64,000 nucleotides of DNA. Origin: Halomonas sp. BDJS001. Its GTDB lineage: Bacteria; Pseudomonadota; Gammaproteobacteria; Pseudomonadales; Halomonadaceae. Below are positions 41,974-50,359 of the stretch, one piece after another (the stretch's first letter is position 1; every line of letters begins with the position of its first letter). The stretch spans positions 4,774,001 through 4,838,000 of the forward strand of contig NZ_CP110535.1 of assembly GCF_026104355.1 (NCBI RefSeq), read 5' to 3'. A model generated the notes under the pieces. The model was not told the DNA's origin. It saw nothing but the letters and a program-made list of their open reading frames with translations, and searched no databases. The position numbers and the translations under genes are program-made.

Positions 41974-43020
41974 ATGTCTCTACACCCACTGTTTGCACTA
42001 AAACAAACGTCCATGAAGCGCACGCTAGCAGCCGCCATCGCCGCTGCCGCGCTAGTGACTGCCGCAAACGCCTCTGCGCAGACGCTCCGCTTCGCCCACG
42101 TTGACCCAGATGACTGGACTACTTCGAAAAAAGGCGCGGCGGGACAAGTGTTTAAAAACCTGGTGGAAGCCGAAACGGATCTCACCGTAGAGCTCTATCC
42201 CGCGGGCTCGCTAGGGGGAGAAACCGAGCTGATTGAAGGCGCCCAGGATGGCACCATCAGTATTGCAATGGTCTCCGGCGCCTACGCCAATTTTTGCCCA
42301 GCGGTTGCTGTGACGGATATACCGTACACCTTTCCGTCCGCGCCAGTAGCATGGCAGGTGATGGACGGCGAGTTTGGTACCGCACTGGCCGAACACTGCT
42401 TGCAACAGACGGGCCTACGCACGCTGGCTTACGGCGAAACCGGCTTCCGCCACTTCACCAACTCCGTGCGCCCGATCAACTCGCCTGAGGATATGCAGGG
42501 GCTTAAGTTCCGCGTGCAGACTATTCCGCTCTACCTGGAAATGGTCAGTGCTTTAGGTGGAGAGCCTCAGGGCATCGCCTGGGGTGAAGTACCCACAGCC
42601 CTTGCCACCGGCGTAGTCGATGGCCAGGAGAACCCCATCTCGGTGATCTACGGCAATAACTTCTATGAGTTTCAGGATTACTTGACCCTGGATCGCCACG
42701 TTTACGGTGTCGATCACCTGTTGATTAACGATGAGATATTCCAGTCGCTTAGCGAAGAGGAACAAGCCGCGGTGAAGCGCGCCGCTGTGGTCGCCGGCAC
42801 TACCGGCCGCGCCATTCAGCAGTTCAATTCGGCAGAGGGGATCACCAAACTGGAAGCAGAGGGTATGGAGATCACCCAGCCCACTGCTGAGCAGATGGAG
42901 GCCTTCCGCGAAGCCGCCCAGCCACCGGTTCAGGCGTACCTGACCGAAGAACTTGGCGATGACGCAGAGTGGATCGAGCGCCTTTCTTCCGCTGTGGAAG
43001 AGGCTTCCGCACGCTTCTAA
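41974..43020 (+). CDS. TRAP transporter substrate-binding protein (DctP family)
   Basis: This 348-residue periplasmic protein has a signal peptide with a 13-residue N-terminal extension before MKRTLAAAIAAAALVTAANASA. The start at 41974 is kept because GAGGA precedes it and none precedes the ATG at 42013. The mature start LRFAHVDPDDWTTSKKGAA and the GLKFRVQTIPLYLEMVSALGGEP region closely match the binding protein at 21293-22318. It leads a dctPQM-quiC-aroE operon. Quinate, shikimate or dehydroshikimate is the inferred substrate. Confidence 0.92.
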   Translation: MSLHPLFALKQTSMKRTLAAAIAAAALVTAANASAQTLRFAHVDPDDWTTSKKGAAGQVFKNLVEAETDLTVELYPAGSLGGETELIEGAQDGTISIAMVSGAYANFCPAVAVTDIPYTFPSAPVAWQVMDGEFGTALAEHCLQQTGLRTLAYGETGFRHFTNSVRPINSPEDMQGLKFRVQTIPLYLEMVSALGGEPQGIAWGEVPTALATGVVDGQENPISVIYGNNFYEFQDYLTLDRHVYGVDHLLINDEIFQSLSEEEQAAVKRAAVVAGTTGRAIQQFNSAEGITKLEAEGMEITQPTAEQMEAFREAAQPPVQAYLTEELGDDAEWIERLSSAVEEASARF

Positions 43021-43040
43021 TCCCCGCCGAACCAAAGCGC

Positions 43041-43072
43041 TTGCGAGTGGGCCTTCGAAGGTTCACTCGCAA
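43041..43072 (+). promoter_or_regulatory. Long hairpin between dctP and dctQ
   Basis: TTGCGAGTG (43041-43049) pairs with CACTCGCAA (43064-43072). The inner GGCCTTCGAAGGTT folds further, so nearly the whole element is paired. No T-run follows. It likely protects or partly terminates the transcript to favour binding-protein expression. Confidence 0.6.
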
Positions 43073-43107
43073 CCCTGCGTGCCTGACTATCGATCGAAGG
43101 TGCTCTT

Positions 43108-43605
43108 ATGTCTCCTCTTCTCGCCCGGTTACACCGCGGTCTGATCCTGTTCAATGGCAGCTTGGCAGGGCTTGCCATGGTGCTGATTTTTCTGCTGGTC
43201 GCAGGCAATGCCTTTGCGCGATACACCTTTGGCGGCTCCATTACCTGGGGAGAAGACACCGCCATCTATTTGATGATTTACGGCCTGATGTTTGGCATGT
43301 CCTGGGCATACCTTCAGGACAAGCATATCGGCTTTGACCTTATTCGACGTTTACTGCCGCCGCGCTGGGTGCGCTGGCAGGCCGTGGCCGTTGACCTGGT
43401 GGTGCTCGTGGTGGGCATTGGCTTGATGTGGTCAGCCGTTGAATTTATCGCCGCGCGCGGAGGTCGCACCTCGTCAAGTACGGGAATGCCGATGTGGCTG
43501 TTTCAAGCCTCCATGCTGATTGGCGGCGGGCTGCTCAGCCTCTCTGCACTGGTAATGGGCGCTCAGCGCTTGAGCCAGCACACCAGTGAGGAGGTCTCCT
43601 CATGA
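43108..43605 (+). CDS. TRAP transporter small permease (DctQ family)
   Basis: This 165-residue protein has four membrane segments and a SITWGEDTAIYLMIYGLMFGMSWAYLQDKHIGFDLI signature region. It overlaps the large permease by four bases. It is the counterpart of the small permease at 20670-21224 and works with the neighbouring DctP and DctM proteins. Confidence 0.93.
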   Translation: MSPLLARLHRGLILFNGSLAGLAMVLIFLLVAGNAFARYTFGGSITWGEDTAIYLMIYGLMFGMSWAYLQDKHIGFDLIRRLLPPRWVRWQAVAVDLVVLVVGIGLMWSAVEFIAARGGRTSSSTGMPMWLFQASMLIGGGLLSLSALVMGAQRLSQHTSEEVSS

Positions 43606-44867
43606 TTTTTATACTGCTTTTAGCCCTTGTGCTGCTTGGCGTGCCGTTTGCTTTTGCCATCCTCGGTTCGCTGACGGTGCTGATGAGCACCGGCGATTTG
43701 CCCTACCACATCCGCATCGTCTCCCAGCAGTTTTTCGGCGGCATGGAGTCTTTCCCACTACTGGCCATACCACTGTTCATTCTAGCCGGCGAGCTGATGA
43801 ACGAAGCGGGTATCACCCACCGGATTATAAACCTGGCCACCGCTATCGTCGGCCGTCTTAAAGCCGGGCTGGCGCACGTGAATATCTGGGCCTCGGTGAT
43901 TTTTGCGGGTCTTTCCGGCTCGGCGATTGCCGATACCTCCGCGCTTGGGCGGGTGTTTATACCGTCGATGGAGAAAGAGGGCTACCCCCGGGATTTTGCC
44001 GCCGCGCTTACCGCTGCTTCGTCGGTGATTGGCCCGATTATTCCGCCGAGTATTCCGGTGATTATCTACGCACTCACAGTGTCTGGCGTGTCGGTACCGG
44101 GGCTGTTTTTGGCCGGTATCGTGCCGGGCTTTTTGCTGGCGCTGGGGCTCTCCATCTACGTCTACTTTTTCGCCGGTGACCTTGGCGCCACCCAGTCAAA
44201 ACAGCAGTCGCGCCGCCACGCCCTTCTCCACGGCCTGCTGCCCGCGCTGATGCCGGTGTTTGTGGTCGGTGCCATTCTTGCCGGTATCGTCACGCCCACC
44301 GAGGCGGCGGCCTTTGCCGTGGTCTATGCGCTGATTCTAGGCGTGGTGCTGTACCGCAATATCAAGCTGGTTAACCTGCCCGGTATCTTCGCCCGGGCCA
44401 TGCGCGACAGCGCAGTGATTATGGTCATCATGGGGGCCGTTGCGGCCGCCAACTGGGTACTAACCTTCGAGCGAGTGCCCAACATGCTCACCGAGTGGGC
44501 GCTGATGAGCATCGATACCCAGTGGACATTCCTGATTGCCGTCATTCTTCTGCTACTGGTGGTGGGGCTGTTTTTGGAAGGCATCGCGGCCATTTTGGTA
44601 CTGGTACCGATTCTCCACCCCATCGCCATGGCACTGGGTATCGACCCGCTACACTTCGGCATCGTGGTGATCTTCAACCTGATGATGGGGCTGATCACGC
44701 CGCCCATGGGTCTCTGCCTATTTGTCGCCGACTCCGTCTCCGGCGTGGGTATGGGGCCGATTATTCGCCGCATTCTGCCGATGCTGGGCGTGCAGTTTTT
44801 GATTCTGCTGCTGATTACCTTCGTCCCCGCGCTAGTCACCTTCCTGCCACGCCTGGCGGGTTACTGA
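43602..44867 (+). CDS. TRAP transporter large permease (DctM family)
   Basis: This 421-residue polytopic protein has LLAIPLFILAGELMNEAGITH, FAGLSGSAIADTSALGRVFIPSMEKEGYP and GLITPPMGLCLFVADS. These are almost the same stretches as in the permease at 19398-20669, so the two systems are recent paralogues or independent acquisitions of one type. The ATGA overlap couples it to dctQ. The quiC copy 2 gene starts 28 bases later with AAGGAG. Confidence 0.95.
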   Translation: MIFILLLALVLLGVPFAFAILGSLTVLMSTGDLPYHIRIVSQQFFGGMESFPLLAIPLFILAGELMNEAGITHRIINLATAIVGRLKAGLAHVNIWASVIFAGLSGSAIADTSALGRVFIPSMEKEGYPRDFAAALTAASSVIGPIIPPSIPVIIYALTVSGVSVPGLFLAGIVPGFLLALGLSIYVYFFAGDLGATQSKQQSRRHALLHGLLPALMPVFVVGAILAGIVTPTEAAAFAVVYALILGVVLYRNIKLVNLPGIFARAMRDSAVIMVIMGAVAAANWVLTFERVPNMLTEWALMSIDTQWTFLIAVILLLLVVGLFLEGIAAILVLVPILHPIAMALGIDPLHFGIVVIFNLMMGLITPPMGLCLFVADSVSGVGMGPIIRRILPMLGVQFLILLLITFVPALVTFLPRLAGY

Positions 44868-44895
44868 TGTTACTCAATGCAAGGAGCGTAATGCC

Positions 44896-46767
44896 ATGTA
44901 CTCATCCATTGCCACGGTTTGCTTAAGCGGCTCGCTGGAAGAGAAGGTAGATGCCATTGCCCAGGCAGGCTTTGAGGGGCTGGAGCTGTTTGAAAATGAC
45001 CTAACGGCGTTCACCGGTACACCGCGGGAGGCAGGTGAGTTGATTCGCGCCCGCGGCCTTAAGCTGGTCACACTTCAGCCGTTTCGTGATTTTGAAGGCC
45101 TGCAGGGCCGCGCACGGGAGCGGGCTTTCGATCGCGCCGAGCATAAGTTTGACCTGATGGAGGAGCTGGGTACGGATCTGCTTATGGCGTGCAGTACCGT
45201 CCACCCTGATTCGCTACCGGGATTGAGCCGCGCCGCTGATGACTACTATGAGCTCGGCGAGCGTGCCGCGCGGCGTAACCTGCGCGTGGCCTATGAGGCG
45301 CTGGCCTGGGGCCGCCATATTCATGACTACCGCGACAGCTGGGAAGTGGTGCGCCGTGCTGCTCACCCTAATGTCGGCTTGGTATTGGATACCTTTCATA
45401 TCTTTTCACGCCAGACCGAGCTGGGCACCGTTGGCCGCATTCCGGGGGATCGCATATTTCTGGTGCAGACCGCCGATGCGCCGCGTCTCTCTATGGATCA
45501 CCTGTCGTGGAGTCGCCACTACCGCTGCTTCCCTGGCCAGGGCGAGCTGCAGATGGATAAATTCATGGCCATGCTGGAGGAGACCCGCTACGACGGCCCG
45601 CTCTCCCACGAGATCTTTAACGATGTTTTCCGCATGGGCCACAGCGACCAGACTGCTCGTGACGGGCTGCGCTCCTACAACCTGCTACGCAGCATGCAGG
45701 GCGATAGCGGTATCCCCGCGCCGCAGCCAATCGAGTCGGTCGCCTTTCTGGAGATCGCCGTTGAGCCTGCGGATTTAGCGACGCTGCGCGAGCTGCTCAG
45801 CGCCCTGGGCATGGCTTGCGTAGGGCGTCACCACACGCTTAATGCCGAACGCTGGGCCGCGGGCGACGTCAACCTGGTGCTCAATGCCGAATCGAGCTTT
45901 ACCGGCCGTACGCCAGGACGTGATGCCACCGCAGTAACGGCGATTGGTCTGCGCGTGGGCAACGCCTACGAAGCGTTTAAACGTGCAGACAAACTTGGCT
46001 ACGATATTGTCGAACCTGAAGAAGTGGGCGCCAGCCACCGCATGAGTGCGCTGCGCAATGTGGATGGCAGCCTCTCCTATATTATCGACGACTCGCAGCT
46101 AAGTCGTACCTGGGATCGCGAGTTCCCTGTCGATGTACAGCCGGTTCCCCAAGGTTCGCTGGTGGATATCGACCATATCAGCGTGGCGCTCTCCTACCAC
46201 GACTACCTCTCGCTGATGCTGCAGTACCGCGCTATTTTCCAGCTGGCGCCAACGCCCTCCTTCGATGTCACCGATCCCCGCGGGCTGATCCAGAGCCAAG
46301 TGCTGCAGAACGACAACGGCCGCTTTCGCCTTGCACTTAACGCCAGCGCCTCACCGGATACCGCCAGCAACCGTTTTGTACGCCAGTACGGTGGCTCGGG
46401 GGTTCATCATGTTGCCCTGCGCACCAACGCCATGCGCGATACCAGCGCAGCACTGCAGCAGGCGGGCACGCCGGTACTGCCGATTCCCGGCAACTACTAC
46501 CGCGACCTGGCCGCGCGCTTCGACCTTCCGGCGCAAACCCTGCAATGGATGCAAGAACACCACATCCTCTTTGATCAGGACAGCGACGGCGACTTCCATC
46601 AGTTGTACACCCAGCCCGGCAGTAAAGCGTTCTTCTTCGAGCTGGTGCAGCGTGAAGGTTACCAAGGGCTGGGTGCGCCGAATGCCTTTGTGCGCGTCAC
46701 CGCACAACAGCGTTTGGAAGCGGCTATTAGCAGTCGTCATCAAGACAAGGGAGAGAGCCAAGCATGA
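44896..46767 (+). CDS. quiC: 3-dehydroshikimate dehydratase, two-domain (QuiC type), copy 2
   Basis: This 623-residue protein makes protocatechuate from 3-dehydroshikimate. The TIM-barrel half keeps the metal ligands: Glu in AYEALAWG, Asp in LVLDTFHI, Gln in FLVQTADAP and Glu in LSHEIFND. The C-terminal VOC half keeps the HPPD-type iron triad, with His in DIDHISVAL, His in GVHHVAL and Glu in FFFELVQRE, unlike copy 1. This half may therefore bind metal, though no reaction is established for it. The gene overlaps the shikimate dehydrogenase gene by four bases. A fragment of a further copy lies at 59080-59275. Confidence 0.92.
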   Translation: MYSSIATVCLSGSLEEKVDAIAQAGFEGLELFENDLTAFTGTPREAGELIRARGLKLVTLQPFRDFEGLQGRARERAFDRAEHKFDLMEELGTDLLMACSTVHPDSLPGLSRAADDYYELGERAARRNLRVAYEALAWGRHIHDYRDSWEVVRRAAHPNVGLVLDTFHIFSRQTELGTVGRIPGDRIFLVQTADAPRLSMDHLSWSRHYRCFPGQGELQMDKFMAMLEETRYDGPLSHEIFNDVFRMGHSDQTARDGLRSYNLLRSMQGDSGIPAPQPIESVAFLEIAVEPADLATLRELLSALGMACVGRHHTLNAERWAAGDVNLVLNAESSFTGRTPGRDATAVTAIGLRVGNAYEAFKRADKLGYDIVEPEEVGASHRMSALRNVDGSLSYIIDDSQLSRTWDREFPVDVQPVPQGSLVDIDHISVALSYHDYLSLMLQYRAIFQLAPTPSFDVTDPRGLIQSQVLQNDNGRFRLALNASASPDTASNRFVRQYGGSGVHHVALRTNAMRDTSAALQQAGTPVLPIPGNYYRDLAARFDLPAQTLQWMQEHHILFDQDSDGDFHQLYTQPGSKAFFFELVQREGYQGLGAPNAFVRVTAQQRLEAAISSRHQDKGESQA

Positions 46768-47642
46768 TCAAACTGGGACTGGTAGGCGAGGGTATCGCAA
46801 AATCACAATCTCCCGATCTCCATGAGCGCTTGGGGGCATCATTGGGAGTGCCGGTACGCTACGATTTAGTCGATAGCCTGGGGGTGACGGGTTTTGACTT
46901 TCCCAGCGCTATTCAAGCACTGCGCAGTGAGGGCTACCGGGGCACCAATGTCACCTTCCCTTTTAAGGAGAAAGCCGCACAGCTGGCCGATATCCGCGGT
47001 GAAGGGGTGCGCCGGGTAGGTACCGCCAACACATTGCTGTTCGATGAGAGCGGTCTACGCGCTGAAAACACCGATTACACCGGTTTTATCAGCGCCTACC
47101 GCCACTCTTTCGGCGAACAGCCCGCGGGTGAGGTACTGCTGATTGGTGCCGGTGGCGTTGGGCGTGCAGTGGCGTGCGCGCTGGGAGAGCTTGCCGTTAG
47201 CCACATCCATATTCTTGAACATGACGCTGCCCGGGCAGAGAGCCTCAGCCGCGACCTTAACGCCATGGGCATCAACGCAGCGCGTATTACCCCAGAGCAG
47301 GCGCAGCAGGAACTGCCTCATTGGCAGGGCGTGGTGAACTGCTCCCCCATTGGCCATATCAACCACCCCGGCTGCCCCATCGATACCGCCGGGTTGGGTG
47401 CCCAACATTGGGTCTTCGATGCTGTCTACATCCCCGCCCACACCGAGCTGTTAAGCGCCGCACACCAGGCGGGCGCCAAAACACTTTCGGGTGTTGATCT
47501 ATTTGTGTTCCAGGGCGTGGATGCGTTTCGTTTTTTCACCGCCGATTGCATCACTCCTGAACAGATCGATCCGCATGTGATACCGCTGCGTATGCACTAT
47601 ATCGAGCAGTTAGTCGTACCACAGACTGGCTCCATAACATGA
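46764..47642 (+). CDS. Shikimate/quinate dehydrogenase (AroE superfamily), copy 2
   Basis: This 292-residue dehydrogenase opens with GLVGEGIAKSQSPDLHERLG. It has the catalytic Lys in NVTFPFKEKA, the Asp in ENTDYTGF and the glycine loop LIGAGGVGRAVACAL. It is clearly diverged from the copy at 31094-31963 and lacks that copy's GAGIQ signature. It likely feeds dehydroshikimate to the overlapping quiC. No dehydroquinase gene is in this operon, which fits shikimate rather than quinate as its substrate, an inference from context. Its 3' end is partly repeated at 59306-59403. Confidence 0.88.
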   Translation: MIKLGLVGEGIAKSQSPDLHERLGASLGVPVRYDLVDSLGVTGFDFPSAIQALRSEGYRGTNVTFPFKEKAAQLADIRGEGVRRVGTANTLLFDESGLRAENTDYTGFISAYRHSFGEQPAGEVLLIGAGGVGRAVACALGELAVSHIHILEHDAARAESLSRDLNAMGINAARITPEQAQQELPHWQGVVNCSPIGHINHPGCPIDTAGLGAQHWVFDAVYIPAHTELLSAAHQAGAKTLSGVDLFVFQGVDAFRFFTADCITPEQIDPHVIPLRMHYIEQLVVPQTGSIT

Positions 47643-47663
47643 AGTTGTTGCCATGTGATGGCT

Positions 47664-47698
47664 CTCAACATAAGCGCTGAAATAACGTATATGTTGAG
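47664..47698. repeat. Nine-base inverted repeat just after aroE copy 2
   Basis: CTCAACATA (47664-47672) pairs with TATGTTGAG (47690-47698) around 17 bases. It lies at the left border of the accessory block, 22 bases after the dehydrogenase stop. It could be a terminator without a T-run or a recombination scar. Confidence 0.5.
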
Positions 47699-47717
47699 CG
47701 ACTATAGCTCATTCACA

Positions 47718-47749
47718 CTGATAGTCAGTTGGCAGGAGCTGACTATCAG
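47718..47749. repeat. Eleven-base perfect inverted repeat at the block border
   Basis: CTGATAGTCAG (47718-47728) pairs with CTGACTATCAG (47739-47749) around a ten-base loop. It lies between two convergent genes (ends 47642 and 47768), so it may serve as a two-way terminator, although no T-run of the usual length adjoins it. Confidence 0.55.
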
Positions 47750-47767
47750 AAAAGCTGATAAATAGAG

Positions 47768-48562
47768 CTACTGTATTGACAGAGGGCCAAGGGACTCACC
47801 AGGATTACCATTGATTGCGTAGCCACCATCAACCAGCCAATCAGCGCCGGTGATAAAACCAGAACTCGGTTCCGCTAGAAACCTAACGACACGAGCGATT
47901 TCCGTCGGATCAGCCCAACGGCCCACTGCACTTCGTTCTGCAAAAAGCGCATAATCCAGCGTGCCTGCCGCCATCTTGCGACGTAGGGGTTCAGTTAGTG
48001 TATAGCCGGGCGAAACAGTGTTGACGGTAATACCTCGGCGCCCATACTCTAGCGCTAAGCCGCGCGTTAACCCTCCAATCGCTGATTTAGCTACCGAGTA
48101 GGCCGTGCGACGCTGTAGGCCCACGTGCCCGATGACCGAGCCAATATTGATGATTCGCCCACTACCGCGCTGACTCATTCCGGGCAATACAGCCGAAGCC
48201 ATCAGCGATGCACCGCCAACATGCACATCCAGCATGCGAGGCAGTAAGGCCACATCCTGCTCATGATGATCGGCGATCTTTGGCTGCATAATCCCCGCAT
48301 TATTAACTAAAATATCGACCCGCTCCTCAGCCTCAACGACCGATGCGATGGAGGCTGCGTCTGTCACATCTAGCACACAGGCACGGCACTCAATTCCAAA
48401 CGCTCGGAGTTTAACGGCTAACTCCTCGGGGGAGGTTAGGTCGCCCAGCACCATACGCGCGCCACACTGACCTAACTCATAAGCAAGTGCCTCGCCAATG
48501 CCACCACCGGCCCCGGTAATGATGGCAACCATATTGTTTAGCTCTTTATCTATAGTATTCAT
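47768..48562 (-). CDS. SDR family oxidoreductase
   Basis: This 264-residue classical short-chain dehydrogenase has the NAD(P) glycine motif ITGAGGGIGEALA, the structural NNAGIMQP and the catalytic YSVAK. The C-terminal SSGFITGADWLVDGGYA is typical of FabG-like sugar-acid or hydroxyacid dehydrogenases. It is divergent from the GntR gene at 48670 and probably controlled by it. The substrate is unknown; an oxidation step of a sugar acid or hydroxyacid taken up by the neighbouring TRAP or TTT system is the best guess. Confidence 0.88.
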   Translation of the reverse strand: MNTIDKELNNMVAIITGAGGGIGEALAYELGQCGARMVLGDLTSPEELAVKLRAFGIECRACVLDVTDAASIASVVEAEERVDILVNNAGIMQPKIADHHEQDVALLPRMLDVHVGGASLMASAVLPGMSQRGSGRIINIGSVIGHVGLQRRTAYSVAKSAIGGLTRGLALEYGRRGITVNTVSPGYTLTEPLRRKMAAGTLDYALFAERSAVGRWADPTEIARVVRFLAEPSSGFITGADWLVDGGYAINGNPGESLGPLSIQ

Positions 48563-48626
48563 ACAAAATGGATCCCACTATGAAGCAAACATCACGCAAC
48601 TATATTTAGATTTACTGTGTGTGGTA

Positions 48627-48640
48627 CTTTACATACTAGA
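48627..48640. promoter_or_regulatory. Candidate GntR operator in the SDR-gntR gap
   Basis: CTTTACATACTAGA matches 10 of 14 positions of the TGTTACATACAACA element found before the TRAP and TTT operons (54927 and 55252). It lies 30 bases before the gntR start, as expected for autoregulation and control of the divergent SDR gene. Confidence 0.45.
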
Positions 48641-48669
48641 TGCAGTCACCACCACAGTGCGGAATACCT

Positions 48670-49383
48670 ATGGCTCCCAAACCTCTTAAGATTCAGCGCC
48701 CTCAGTCCCTGGCAACACTTGTTATGGAACGGATTCGTGATGCTATTGTGTCTGGTGAGTTCACCTTAGGTGAGAAAATCTCAGAAGAATCGCTCGCCGA
48801 AACGTTTGGTGTCAGCCGTTCGCCGGTGCGCGATGCATTAAATGCACTGCAATTTACAGGCTTGGTTGAAATACGTCCCAAGCGAGGCAGTTTTGTGTTT
48901 AACCCTACGATCATCGACATAGGCCAGCTATGCGAATACCGCGAAATGCTAGAGCGTGAAGCCTGCACCCTTGCCATGCGCGGCGGCGGTGAGACGTTGA
49001 TTCAAGCTCTTCAAGGGCTGTTCGATGAAATGGCCATCGCTCATAAAAACGCTGACACCCGACGCTATGCCGCGCTAGATACCGCTTTTCACAAAGCCTT
49101 CTTCCAACACTGTTCCAACGCATTGGTACAGGACGCCTATACGCTGGTCGAAGCACGGCTAGCAACAATCCGCACCGTACTGACAGCAGCCAGGGAAGAG
49201 CGCCGTGAGGCCAGCTTTACTGAACATGGCGACATCATCGAGGCGCTAAAACAACAGGATATGGCTAGGTTTGAGAGAGTGCTGAAAACGCATGTTCACC
49301 GCACTCAACTCGTTGCCGTCGAACGCTTATCCGAAACGAATCATGATGCCTCTGCGCCGGCTCGATCCTCCGTCAGGCTTTAG
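48670..49383 (+). CDS. GntR family regulator (FCD domain)
   Basis: This 237-residue regulator has a winged helix-turn-helix (GEKISEESLAETFGVSRSPVRDALNALQFTGLVEIRPKRGSFVF) and an FCD domain with DTAFHKAFFQHC histidines. The ATG at 48670 has a GGA seven bases upstream; a longer start at 48640 has none. It is a close paralogue of the regulator at 58320-59039, with KISEE, PKRGSFVF and DTxxHxxFF shared. Its last 11 bases overlap the 3' end of the convergent 2-hydroxyacid dehydrogenase gene. It likely controls the accessory block through the TTACATAC elements. Confidence 0.88.
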   Translation: MAPKPLKIQRPQSLATLVMERIRDAIVSGEFTLGEKISEESLAETFGVSRSPVRDALNALQFTGLVEIRPKRGSFVFNPTIIDIGQLCEYREMLEREACTLAMRGGGETLIQALQGLFDEMAIAHKNADTRRYAALDTAFHKAFFQHCSNALVQDAYTLVEARLATIRTVLTAAREERREASFTEHGDIIEALKQQDMARFERVLKTHVHRTQLVAVERLSETNHDASAPARSSVRL

Positions 49384-50359
49384 CGCGAAGAATATCGCGG
49401 ACGGAGGGATTAGCGAGATAAGTCGGCTCACGTCCCTGCAATACGTCGACGATATTCTGCGCAGTCTTCGAGCGAATCTCGAGCTCGCTGCCTTCCGAAT
49501 ACCAAGCGCAATGCGGGCTAGTAATAACATTGGGCAGCGATAATAGCGGGTGATCAGCACCAATCGGTTCGACTTCAAACACATCGAGCCCTGCACCTGC
49601 AATTTGGCCACCTTTCAGTGCACGCACCAGCGCACCCTCGTCAACCACTGGGCCGCGGGCGGTATTCAGTATTAGTGCCGTGGGCTTCATCGCCGCAAAC
49701 TGTGCATCTGAAATCATGTGCCGGGTTTCATCCGTTAGCGGAACATGTACTGACAAGATATCGCATTCAACGATTAGCTTGTCGTAGTCCACCAGCTCAA
49801 CACCGGCGGCCTTGGCGACAGCGGCATCGGTGTATGGGTCATGCGCAATAATACGCAGCCCAAAATTCGCCATTTTGTGAGCCATACGCTGGGCAATTTG
49901 GCCGAAGCTAAGAAATCCCAATGTTTGCCCACGTAACCGCGATAGTGGTTTGGCAACGGTGTAGTCCCATGTACCTGCTCTCAAGGCGCGATCATAGGTA
50001 GCAATGCCTCTTTTCAGCGCCATCATAAGTGCAATGGCATGATCCGATACTTCTTCCAATGAGCCGTCGGGTACATTGGCAACATAAATGCCAGATTCGG
50101 TCGCACGAGGTACATCAATAGTGTTCAGCCCAATACCGTAACGCGAGATAACCTGACAACGCTCTAACTTGTCGATCACCCCAGCAGACAGTTGGCAATA
50201 CTGATTAATGATGGCATCCGCATCAGCACAGGCAGCGATGGCCTCGGCTTCTGTCTTGCACTGAGCTTCAATTAACTGGAAGCCAGCCGCTTCAATGACC
50301 GCTCGCTCAGGCGCTAAATCGGGAAATTCAAAATCGGTAACAACAATCTTGGGGGTCAT
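49373..50359 (-). CDS. D-2-hydroxyacid dehydrogenase, C-terminal-binding-protein-like
   Basis: This 328-residue enzyme of the D-isomer 2-hydroxyacid dehydrogenase family has the catalytic Arg in ILNTARGPVVDE, Glu in GLDVFEVEP and His in SPHCAWYSEGS. The nucleotide-binding loop reads TLGFLSFGQIAQRMA, where two glycines of the usual GxGxxG are Ser and Ala. This is unusual and may alter cofactor binding. It would interconvert a 2-oxoacid and its D-2-hydroxyacid. Its start overlaps the PEP-mutase-family gene by four bases, and it ends the operon that includes the TRAP system at 52008-54867. Confidence 0.87.
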   Translation of the reverse strand: MTPKIVVTDFEFPDLAPERAVIEAAGFQLIEAQCKTEAEAIAACADADAIINQYCQLSAGVIDKLERCQVISRYGIGLNTIDVPRATESGIYVANVPDGSLEEVSDHAIALMMALKRGIATYDRALRAGTWDYTVAKPLSRLRGQTLGFLSFGQIAQRMAHKMANFGLRIIAHDPYTDAAVAKAAGVELVDYDKLIVECDILSVHVPLTDETRHMISDAQFAAMKPTALILNTARGPVVDEGALVRALKGGQIAGAGLDVFEVEPIGADHPLLSLPNVITSPHCAWYSEGSELEIRSKTAQNIVDVLQGREPTYLANPSVRDILRAKA

